Below are positions 5,196-12,110 of a stretch of 13,586 bases of DNA, one piece after another; within the stretch, counting starts at the first letter, position 1, and every line of letters starts with the position of its first letter. The translations under genes were made by a program, and so were the position numbers. The notes below the pieces were generated by a model that saw nothing but the letters and a program-made list of their open reading frames with translations, made no database searches and was not told where the DNA came from. Source of the DNA: Alphaproteobacteria bacterium (GTDB lineage Bacteria; Pseudomonadota; Alphaproteobacteria; Reyranellales; Reyranellaceae); NCBI GenBank assembly GCA_005884705.1, contig VBAF01000034.1:3373-16958 (forward strand), in the 5' to 3' direction.

Positions 5196-6821
5196 ATGAA
5201 GACCGGGCCAGCGATCGCCGAGATTCTCAAGAAGGAGGGCGTCGAGTACCTCTTCGCCTATCCCGTCAATCATCTGATCGAAGCCTGCGCCGCGGTCGAC
5301 ATCCGGCCGATCATCGTGCGCCAGGAGCGCATCGGCCTGCACATGGCCGACGCCATGTCGCGCCTCTCCAAGGGCCGCAAGATGGGCGTGTTCTGCATGC
5401 AGAGCGGCCCGGGTGCGGAGAACGCCTATGGCGGCGTCGCCCAGGCGTTCGGTGAATCGGTGCCGCTGCTGGTGATCCCGCAGGGCTATCCGCGGCGCAT
5501 CGCCCACGTGCCGCCGAACTTCAACTCGGCCCTCGCCATGGCGCATGTCGCCAAGCATTCCGAGCCGATCACCAACGGCCGCGAGATCGTCAACATCATG
5601 CGCCGGGCGTTCAGCCTGCTGCGCAACGGCCGCGGCTCGCCGGTGATCATCGAGCTGCCGGCCGACGCCTATGCCGAGGACGCGCCCGATCCGCTCAACT
5701 ACGAGCCGGTGGTCGCCACCAAGTACGGGCCCGATCCGGCGGCGGTGAAGGAAGCCGCCAAGGTGCTGATGGAGGCCAAGCGTCCGGTGATCTACGCCGG
5801 CCAGGGCGTGCACTGGGCCGAGGCCTATGCCGAGCTGCGCGAGCTCGCCGAGATGCTCGCCATCCCGGTCTGCACCAGCCTCGAGGGCAAGAGCTGCTTC
5901 GACGAGACCCATCCGCTGTCGCTCGGCTCGGGCGGCCGCGCCTATCCGAAGGCGGTGCGCTCGTTCCTCGACCGTGCCGACGTCATCCTGGGCATAGGCT
6001 GCTCGTTCACCGAGACTAATTTCGGCATCTCGATGCCGGCCGGCAAGACGATCATCCACGCCACGCTCGATCCCGCCCATCTCAACAAGGACGTGAGGAT
6101 CAAGTACGGCCTGCTCGGCGACGCCAAGCTGACGCTGCGTGCGCTCGCCGACGCGTGCAAGGCCGGCGGCCGGCGCGATTCGTCGGCGGTGGCGGCCGAG
6201 ATCAAGCAGATCTCCGACGAGTGGCTGAAGGAGTGGATGCCCAAGCTCACCAACAACGAGGCGCCGCTCAATCCCTACCGCGTGCTGTGGGACCTCCAGA
6301 ACACCGTCGACGTCGCCAACACCATCATCACCCACGACGCCGGCAGCCCGCGCGACCAGCTCTCGCCGTTCTGGAAGACGACGGCGCCGCACACCTATAT
6401 CGGCTGGGGCAAGACCACGCAGCTCGGCTATGGCCTGGGCCTCGCCATGGGCGCCAAGCTCACCATGCCGGACAAGCTCTGCGTCAACGTCTGGGGCGAC
6501 GCCGCGATCGGCTTCACCGGCATGGATTTCGAGACCGCGGTGCGCGAGCGTATCCCGATCATGTCGATCCTGCTCAACAACTTCTCGATGGCGATCGAGC
6601 TGCACATCATGAAGGTCTCGACCGAGAAGTACCGCTCGACCGACATCTCCGGCGACTACGCCGCGATGGCCCGCGCCTTCGGCGGCTACGGCGAGCGCGT
6701 GACCAAGCCGGAGGACATTATTCCGGCGATCAAGCGCGGCATCGAGCAGACCAAGAAGGGCGTGCCGGTGCTGCTCGAGTTCATCACCTCGAAGGAAGTG
6801 ACGATCTCGGTGCCGAAGTGA
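5196..6821 (+). CDS. Thiamine-diphosphate-dependent enzyme of the acetolactate synthase family
   Basis: The 541-residue enzyme has the three-domain ThDP fold. The N-terminal PYR domain (about 1-170) has the catalytic glutamate Glu44 in RQERIGLHMADAMSR. The central domain (about 185-320) has RPVIYAGQGVHWAEA. The C-terminal PP domain holds the ThDP/Mg motif from Gly434-Asp435-Ala436 to Asn461-Asn462 (GDA in place of GDG, which is common). It is related to acetolactate synthase, benzoylformate decarboxylase and sulfoacetaldehyde acetyltransferase, but the substrate cannot be read from the sequence. No regulatory subunit gene lies beside it, which argues against a biosynthetic acetolactate synthase. 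It follows the VWA gene by 19 bases with a TAGGGGAAA Shine-Dalgarno, so it is in the same operon. That ties an enzyme not known to need metal-centre maturation to a CoxD/CoxE-like pair. Confidence 0.88.
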   Translation: MKTGPAIAEILKKEGVEYLFAYPVNHLIEACAAVDIRPIIVRQERIGLHMADAMSRLSKGRKMGVFCMQSGPGAENAYGGVAQAFGESVPLLVIPQGYPRRIAHVPPNFNSALAMAHVAKHSEPITNGREIVNIMRRAFSLLRNGRGSPVIIELPADAYAEDAPDPLNYEPVVATKYGPDPAAVKEAAKVLMEAKRPVIYAGQGVHWAEAYAELRELAEMLAIPVCTSLEGKSCFDETHPLSLGSGGRAYPKAVRSFLDRADVILGIGCSFTETNFGISMPAGKTIIHATLDPAHLNKDVRIKYGLLGDAKLTLRALADACKAGGRRDSSAVAAEIKQISDEWLKEWMPKLTNNEAPLNPYRVLWDLQNTVDVANTIITHDAGSPRDQLSPFWKTTAPHTYIGWGKTTQLGYGLGLAMGAKLTMPDKLCVNVWGDAAIGFTGMDFETAVRERIPIMSILLNNFSMAIELHIMKVSTEKYRSTDISGDYAAMARAFGGYGERVTKPEDIIPAIKRGIEQTKKGVPVLLEFITSKEVTISVPK

Positions 6822-6837
6822 CGCCCGCATAGCGGGT

Positions 6838-6906
6838 GTCATCCCGAGGCGAAGCCGAGGGATCTATGGGGCAACAGCATAGATCCCTCGCTGCGCGCGG
6901 GATGAC
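6838..6906. repeat. Imperfect inverted repeat, dispersed palindromic element
   Basis: The outer arms GTCATCCCG / CGGGATGAC and inner arms CGAGGGATCTATG / CATAGATCCCTCG fold into a stem of about 29 bases per arm with an internal loop in the middle (6847-6855 against 6891-6897) and an eight-base apical loop. Elements starting GTCATCCCGAGG are familiar dispersed repeats in bacterial genomes. Here it sits 16 bases after the ThDP gene and 30 bases before the redoxin gene. It could act as a transcription terminator or mRNA stabiliser, but there is no T tract. Confidence 0.65.
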
Positions 6907-6936
6907 AATGTGCGGTTGCTTGGTTAGGCTTCCAGC

Positions 6937-7995
6937 ATGACAAAAATTCTCACCCCTACCGCCGAGCACGACGTGGCTGCGCACGACGGTCTGTGGATGA
7001 GCCCGGCCGATGCCGCGACGGTCACCGGCTGGACGCTCAAGCCCGAGGGCATGTGCCGCGCCGAGCTCTGCGTGCCGCTGCCGGCCTCGGCGGTCGGCAC
7101 CAACGAGGTCGATGTCGCCGCCTTCTGGAAGAAGCTCGGCGGTCCGGCGATCGCCAGCGACCAGCGCGACGTGTGGGCGCTCGGCGCACCGGCCGACGAG
7201 CGCAATGCCGCCCTCGAAGGCCTCGAGGCGCCGGACTTCACCCTGCCCGACGTGAACGGCGTGGCGCGCTCGCTGTCGCAGCTGCGCGGCAAGAAGGTCT
7301 TCCTCGCCACCTGGGCCAGTTGGTGAGGCTGCCGTTTTGACTTGCCCGTGTGGCAGCAACTCTACAGCGAACTGAAAGACAAGAACTTCATGGTCGTGGC
7401 CGTCGCCGAGGAAAGCCGCGGCACCGATCATGCCCGGCCGTGGATCGAGCAGGCCAAGTCCGACTATTGGCAGTTGATCGATGCCGAGCACCGGCTGGAG
7501 GACCTCTACAACCTCGTGAACGTGCCGCAGGCGGTGTGGATCGACGAAGCCGGCCGCATCGTGCGTCCACCCGAAACGGCGGGCTCGACCGATCACTTCC
7601 GCCGCATGGACCTCAAGACCCGCACCATGTCGCCCGAGGACCAGGCCGAGCGGCTGGCCGCGCGCCAGGCCTATCTCGATGCGGTGCGCGCCTGGGTGAT
7701 CACCGGCAAGCACGCGCTGCCGGCCGATGCAGCGCGGCTGAACCTGCCGAAGGTGACGCCGCAAATCGCCGAGTCACGGGCGCGCTTCCGGCTCGGCGTC
7801 TGGCTGCGCGCGCACGGCCGCGCCGCCGAAGGCGACAAGCAGATGGCCGAGGCGAGCCGGCTGCATCCCGACGCCTGGAGCCTGTGGCGCCAGGCCGCCG
7901 ACCTCGACGAAGTCGGCAAGGCCTCGGGCCCCGACTTCTGGAAGCGCGTGCAAGCCCTGGGCGACAAACCGTATTATCCTCCCGCCAAACTCTAG
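6937..7995 (+). CDS. Redoxin (TlpA/AhpC-like thioredoxin fold), probable selenoprotein with in-frame TGA
   Basis: The frame is open from ATG 6937 to TAG 7995 (352 residues) apart from a TGA at 7324-7326, codon 130. Both sides are clearly one protein: EAPDFTLPDVNG and LRGKKVFLATWASW before it, then GCRFDLPVWQQLYSELKDKNFMVVAVAEE after it. In thioredoxin-like proteins W-A-S-W is followed by the first redox cysteine, so TGA replaces that Cys and yields Sec130-Gly131-Cys132. A SECIS-like hairpin follows directly. The N-terminal 90 residues carry two further cysteines (Cys40, Cys45 in GMCRAELCVP). Beyond the redoxin domain (about 95-215), residues 230-352 are helical and TPR-like (GRAAEGDKQMAEASRLHPDAWSLW). 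No signal peptide is seen, so it is probably cytoplasmic. Its role is probably thiol-disulfide or peroxide redox chemistry. The alternative is a Cys-to-stop mutation giving a 129-residue fragment. Synthesis would require selA, selB, selC and selD, which are not in this window. Confidence 0.75.
7327..7360 (+). promoter_or_regulatory. Putative bacterial SECIS hairpin directly after the in-frame TGA
   Basis: UUGCC (7342-7346) pairs with GGCAG (7352-7356) around the five-base loop CGUGU. The stem continues with UUG (7337-7339) against CAA (7357-7359) across a two-base 5' bulge (A7340, C7341). The loop has G then U at 22 and 23 bases after the UGA. This matches the known bacterial SECIS pattern: a short stem with a 5' bulge and an apical G-U, roughly 16-37 bases downstream. 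A competing fold pairs GCUGCC (7328-7333) with GGCAGC (7352-7357). The fold has not been computed. Confidence 0.5.
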
Positions 7996-8026
7996 AGCGG
8001 TTTGCGGGCCGTTGGCCCGGAAACGC
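7996..8026. repeat. Intergenic hairpin with AGAGCGGTTT motif
   Basis: CGGGCC (8005-8010) pairs with GGCCCG (8014-8019) around GTT, extended by TTT/AAA and GCG/CGC in the flanks (7997-8003 with 8021-8026). It begins at the stop of the redoxin gene. It shares AGAGCGGTTT with the hairpin at 3063-3090 in opposite orientation. It may act as a terminator, but no T tract follows. Confidence 0.4.
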
Positions 8027-8071
8027 GCGCACGGACGATACTGATTACACAATATGCCCTAGGGGGAGCCG

Positions 8072-9394
8072 ATGCGCCTGAGCTGGCGCGACTTGGGGAG
8101 GCCGCGCGCCGATAAGGCGCACGGCAAGACGGTCGAGATCGCGGGCTTTCCGGTCGCTATCCTGCCGCCCGCGACGGCCGACCATTTCCTGATGATGGCC
8201 GAGCCCGGCTGCTGCGCCGGCTGCGTGCCCAACAATCCGCTGGCGGTGATCGAGGTCGTCGCCGACCGGCCGCTCAAGCTCGGCAACGGCACGCTGCGCC
8301 TGAGCGGGATCTTGCACGCCTCATCCGACGCCGATGCCTGGCGCTATCAGCTTCATGCGGCCGAGCTGTTGCCCGGCGTCTCGCGCCGCGCGGTGCTGGC
8401 CGCGAGTTCGCTGTTCTGCCTGCCCGCGACGGCGCTGGCGCAGCAGGTCGACGGTATGGCCGCCGACATCCATAGCCACGCCGGCAACCTGACCCGCGCG
8501 ACCTACGGCGGCTCGCTGCTCGACGTGGCGAGCCCGATGCGCTCGGGCGGCCTCTCGGTTATGTGCCTCGCCATCGTCGCCGATTCGCCGGTCATCAGCT
8601 CGTCGAGCGGACGCATACGGCCCAATCGTGAGCCCAAGCCCGGCGAGCTCTACGAGTTCAGCAAGCGCAGCTTCGCCAAGCTGCACGAGCTGGCGCGCAG
8701 CCAGTCGATGCCGATCGTCAGGACGGCGGCGGACCTGCGCGCCGCGCGGGCAAGCCAGCCGTCGGTGATCGTCACGTCGGAAGGCGCCGACTGGCTCGAG
8801 GGGCGGATCGAGCGGCTCGACGAGGCCTACCAGCGCTGGCAACTGCGCCAGCTCCAGCTCACCCACTACCGGCCCAACGAGCTTGGCGATATCCAGACCG
8901 AGCCCAGCGTGCCTGGCGGGCTGACCGACTTCGGCGCCGAGGTGATCCGCCGCTGCAACGCGCTCGGCATCGTGGTCGACGTGGCTCACGGCCCGTTCGA
9001 GCTGGTGAAGCGGGCGGTCGCCACCACGGCCAAGCCGCTGGTGCTGTCGCACACCGCGCTCCGCAACCGGCCCTCTCCCTGGACGCGGCTGATCACCTCG
9101 GATCATGCCCGCGCCATCGCCTCGACGCGCGGCGTGATCGGCATCTGGCCCGTCGCCGAGGTCGCCAACGTCAGCGCCTATGCCGACAACATCGCCCGCA
9201 TGGTCGACGTGGTCGGCGTCGATCATGTCGGTATCGGCACCGACCAGCTTGGCCTGCTCGGGCCGAGCGCGCTGCCCAGCTATGCGGATCTGCCGCAACT
9301 CGCCGCCGCCCTGTCGTCCCGCTTCAAGCCGCCCGAAATCTCCAAGCTGCTGGGTGGCAACTACCGGCGTGTGTTCGAAATCTGCATTGCCTGA
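8072..9394 (+). CDS. Membrane dipeptidase (peptidase M19) with an extra N-terminal domain
   Basis: This 440-residue protein has three parts. Residues 1-100 form a small domain (KTVEIAGFPVAILPP, then EPGCCAGCVPNNPLAVIEV) that resembles DUF3299-type domains; that resemblance is weak. Residues 104-125 (SRRAVLAASSLFCLPATALAQ) look exactly like a signal peptide or anchor with a twin-arginine-like SRRAVL motif, but lie inside the chain. From about 128 a zinc dipeptidase follows. Candidate metal ligands are His134 and His136 (DIHSH, where the classical motif is DxHxD), Glu237 (SEGADW), His306 (DVAH), His327 (LSHTALR) and Asp391 (GIGTDQ). Such enzymes cleave dipeptides, often with D-residues, in the periplasm. 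A GGGGGAG Shine-Dalgarno supports ATG 8072. The layout predicts a cytoplasmic N-domain, a membrane segment and a periplasmic enzyme. Confidence 0.82.
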   Translation: MRLSWRDLGRPRADKAHGKTVEIAGFPVAILPPATADHFLMMAEPGCCAGCVPNNPLAVIEVVADRPLKLGNGTLRLSGILHASSDADAWRYQLHAAELLPGVSRRAVLAASSLFCLPATALAQQVDGMAADIHSHAGNLTRATYGGSLLDVASPMRSGGLSVMCLAIVADSPVISSSSGRIRPNREPKPGELYEFSKRSFAKLHELARSQSMPIVRTAADLRAARASQPSVIVTSEGADWLEGRIERLDEAYQRWQLRQLQLTHYRPNELGDIQTEPSVPGGLTDFGAEVIRRCNALGIVVDVAHGPFELVKRAVATTAKPLVLSHTALRNRPSPWTRLITSDHARAIASTRGVIGIWPVAEVANVSAYADNIARMVDVVGVDHVGIGTDQLGLLGPSALPSYADLPQLAAALSSRFKPPEISKLLGGNYRRVFEICIA

Positions 9395-9480
9395 GTCTCA
9401 CGCGGCTGTGACGCGCGGTGGCGTCGCCGGTGCGATAGGCTTTTCCGCATCCACGACAACGCTCTCGCAAGGAAACCGCA

Positions 9481-9930
9481 ATGGCTGCTCTCGACGTCAA
9501 CGGAAAGTCGGTCCAGGCGAACGCCGATCCGCGCACCCCGCTATTGTGGGTGCTGCGCGACACGCTCGGCCTCACCGGCACCAAGTACGGCTGCGGCATC
9601 TCGCAGTGCGGCGCCTGCACGGTGCATGTCGACGGCGTGGCGACGCGTTCCTGCCAGATGCCGCTGAGCGCCGCCGCCGGCAAGAAGATCACCACGATCG
9701 AGGGCCTGGCCCAGAACGGCAAGCTCAACAAGATCCAAGAGGCGTGGCTCGCCAACGACGTGCCCCAGTGCGGCTACTGCCAGAGCGGCATGATCATGGC
9801 GGCGACCGCGCTGCTCGCGGCCAAGCCCCAGCCGACCGACGCCGACATCGACGCCGCCATGACCAACATCTGTCGCTGCGGCACCTACCAGCAGGTGCGC
9901 GAAGCGATCCACGCCGCCGCCAAGGCCTGA
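9481..9930 (+). CDS. [2Fe-2S] subunit of a molybdenum hydroxylase, IorA/CoxS-like
   Basis: This 149-residue small subunit carries two [2Fe-2S] clusters and passes electrons from the molybdenum site to an acceptor. The N-terminal plant-ferredoxin-type cluster is bound by Cys38, Cys43, Cys46 (CGISQCGAC) and Cys58. The C-terminal helical cluster is bound by Cys97 and Cys100 (CGYC) and Cys131 and Cys133 (CRC). All eight ligands are present and the length is normal for isoquinoline 1-oxidoreductase alpha subunits. There is no signal peptide, so export would need co-transport with the Tat-borne partner. It has an AAGGAAAC Shine-Dalgarno and lies 16 bases before the large subunit. The substrate may be an N-heterocycle or an aldehyde; the sequence does not decide. 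Confidence 0.93.
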   Translation: MAALDVNGKSVQANADPRTPLLWVLRDTLGLTGTKYGCGISQCGACTVHVDGVATRSCQMPLSAAAGKKITTIEGLAQNGKLNKIQEAWLANDVPQCGYCQSGMIMAATALLAAKPQPTDADIDAAMTNICRCGTYQQVREAIHAAAKA

Positions 9931-9946
9931 AGGGAGGATTGAAATC

Positions 9947-12109
9947 ATGACGATCCAGACCTCTCTCGGCCGTCGCGGCTTCCTGGCGAGCGGCGCCGCC
10001 GTCGCCGGCGGCTTCTCGCTCGGCTTCTCCTTTCCCTGGGCCTCGGCGCAAGCAGCCGAGGTGCAGGAGCTCAATGCCTGGGTGGTGATCCATCCCGATG
10101 ACAAGGTGGTGATCCGCATCGCCCGCTCGGAGATGGGGCAGGGCACGCTGACCGGTCTCGCCCAGCTCGTCGCCGAGGAGCTCGAGTGCGACTGGTCGAA
10201 GGTCACGACCGAGTTTCCGACGCCCGGCGAGAACCTGCGGCGCGGCCGGATCTGGAAGAATTACTCGACCGGCGGCAGCCGCGGCATCCGCGAGAGCAAC
10301 CAGTATGTCCGCGAGGGCGGCGCGATTGCGCGCGAGATGCTGATCGCGGCGGCGGCGGCCGAATGGAAGGTGCCGGCGGCCGAATGCACGGCGGCCAACA
10401 GCAAGGTGACCCACAGCTCGGGCAAGTCGGCGACCTACGGCCAGCTTGCGGCCGCGGCCGCGAAGCTCGAGCCGCCGAAGGAGGTCAAGCTCAAGGACCC
10501 GAAGGATTGGAAAATCGCCGGCAAGCCGCTGAAGCGGCTCGACACCCTGCCCAAGCTCACCGGCGAGATGATCTACGGCATCGATGTGCGCCTGCCCGGC
10601 ATGCTGACGGCGTCGGTGCGCGCCTGCCCGGTGCATGGCGGCAAGCTCAAGACCTTCGATGCCGCCAAGGTCGAGAAGATGCCGGGTGTGAAGAAGGTGG
10701 TGGCAATCGACGGCAACGCCGTCGCGGTGATCGCCGACACCTACTGGAACGCCAAGCAGGCGCTCGACAAGCTGCCGGTGGAATGGGACGTCGGCAAGCT
10801 GGGCGAGGTCCAGCAAGAGCAGATCGCCGCCATGCTGAAAGAAGGCCTGACCGCGACCGAGGCCTTCGTCGGCAACAAGGCGGGCGACGCCAAGGCCGCG
10901 ATCGAGGGAGCGGCCAGGAAGGTCGAGGCGGTCTATGCATTCCCGTGGCAGAGTCACGCCAACATGGAGCCGATGAACGCGACCGCGCTCTACACGCCCG
11001 ACAAGTGCGAGGTGTGGTGCGGCACGCAGAACGGTGAGGCGGCTCTCGCGGCCACTTCAGAAGCAGCGGAACTGCCGATTTCCAAGTGCGATGTCTACAA
11101 GCAGATGCTGGGCACCGGCTTCGGCCGGCGCGGCCGCACTGACTATGTCCGCCAGGCGGTTCTGGTCGCCAAGCAGATGCCCGGTACGCCGATCAAGCTG
11201 ATCTGGTCGCGCGAAGAGGACATGACGCACGACACCTATCATCCGACGACGATGTGTCGGCTCGTCGGCGGGCTCGATGCCCAGGGCAATGTCGTCGGAA
11301 TGCACATGCGCATTTCGGGTCAGTCCATCGCGGCCGCGCTTGCGCCGCAGACCCTCCAGAACGGCAAGGATCCCGGAGTCTTTTCGGCCTTGAATGCCGG
11401 CGGGCAGGAATCGGCTTTCGCCTACAACATGCCGAACCTCCTGATCGACCATGCCTTGCGTCAGCCGCATCTCACGCCGGGCGCCTGGCGCGGCGTGAAC
11501 TCGAACCAGAACGCTTTCTACTCGGAGTGCTTCATCGACGAGCTGGCCGAGGCGGCTGGCCAGGATCCGTTGGCGTTCCGCCTGAAGATGCTCAAGCCGA
11601 AGAATGCCGCGGCACTCAAGGCTGCCGCCGACAAGGCGGGTTACGGGCAGCCCCTGCCAGCCGGCCACTTCCACGGGATCTCGCAGATCATGGCCTACGG
11701 CAGTTACGTGGCGGCGGTGGCGGAAGTCTCGGTGAGCAACGATGGCGTGCTCAAGGTTCACAAGATCACGGCCGCCATCGATCCCGGCCACATCGTGAAT
11801 CCGGCACAGACGGAACGCCAGGTCGCAGGGTCCTTCGTCTATGGTCTCTCGGCGGCACTCTACGGCGAGATCACTATCAAGGACGGCGCCGTCGAGCAGA
11901 CCAACTTCGACAGCTACAACGTCCTGCGCATGGACGGGATGCCGAAGGTCGAGGCGGTGATGGCGCCGTCGGGCGGTTTCTGGGGCGGCGTCGGCGAGCC
12001 GACGATTGTCGTGGCGGTTCCAGCGGTGCTGAACGGCGTCTACAAGGCGACCGGCAAGCGCGTGCGCATCCTGCCGCTGATGCACCAGGAGCTCAGGAAG
12101 GGAGCCTGA
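9947..12109 (+). CDS. Molybdopterin-binding subunit of a hydroxylase, IorB-like, Tat-exported
   Basis: This 720-residue catalytic subunit belongs to the xanthine oxidase/CO dehydrogenase superfamily, in the IorB branch that fuses two halves of the molybdopterin domain and lacks an FAD subunit. A twin-arginine signal opens it (SLGRRGFLASG, Arg9-Arg10; hydrophobic to about residue 36, cleavage near ASAQA), so the enzyme works in the periplasm. Recognisable motifs are EMGQGTLTGLAQLVAEEL (about 63-80), SHANMEPMNATA, GTGFGRRGRTDYVRQ, GAWRGVNSNQNAFYSECFIDELA, DPGHIVNPAQTERQ and the catalytic loop GGVGEP with Glu684, the base that deprotonates the Mo-bound hydroxyl. It follows the iron-sulfur subunit with an AGGGAGG Shine-Dalgarno. 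A damaged sulfide-dehydrogenase-type flavoprotein gene and soxX follow without a gap, so an electron route to c-type cytochromes is plausible. Confidence 0.92.
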   Translation: MTIQTSLGRRGFLASGAAVAGGFSLGFSFPWASAQAAEVQELNAWVVIHPDDKVVIRIARSEMGQGTLTGLAQLVAEELECDWSKVTTEFPTPGENLRRGRIWKNYSTGGSRGIRESNQYVREGGAIAREMLIAAAAAEWKVPAAECTAANSKVTHSSGKSATYGQLAAAAAKLEPPKEVKLKDPKDWKIAGKPLKRLDTLPKLTGEMIYGIDVRLPGMLTASVRACPVHGGKLKTFDAAKVEKMPGVKKVVAIDGNAVAVIADTYWNAKQALDKLPVEWDVGKLGEVQQEQIAAMLKEGLTATEAFVGNKAGDAKAAIEGAARKVEAVYAFPWQSHANMEPMNATALYTPDKCEVWCGTQNGEAALAATSEAAELPISKCDVYKQMLGTGFGRRGRTDYVRQAVLVAKQMPGTPIKLIWSREEDMTHDTYHPTTMCRLVGGLDAQGNVVGMHMRISGQSIAAALAPQTLQNGKDPGVFSALNAGGQESAFAYNMPNLLIDHALRQPHLTPGAWRGVNSNQNAFYSECFIDELAEAAGQDPLAFRLKMLKPKNAAALKAAADKAGYGQPLPAGHFHGISQIMAYGSYVAAVAEVSVSNDGVLKVHKITAAIDPGHIVNPAQTERQVAGSFVYGLSAALYGEITIKDGAVEQTNFDSYNVLRMDGMPKVEAVMAPSGGFWGGVGEPTIVVAVPAVLNGVYKATGKRVRILPLMHQELRKGA

Positions 12110-12110
12110 C

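Noticed and set aside
3089..5230. Long open frame on the minus strand (713 codons) opposite the ATPase and VWA genes
   Set aside because: Its product is a monotonous mix of Arg, Leu, Val, Glu, His and Asp typical of an antisense frame in GC-rich DNA, and the plus strand has two well-recognised proteins with motifs and ribosome binding sites.
7342..7995. Separate gene starting after the TGA of the redoxin
   Set aside because: The TTG at 7342 has no ribosome binding site, and the sequence is the second half of a thioredoxin fold continuing in the same frame as the first half.
10186..11037. Alternative plus-strand frame inside the molybdopterin subunit gene
   Set aside because: It has an Arg/Gly/Gln-rich composition with no motifs; it is a shadow of the real gene.
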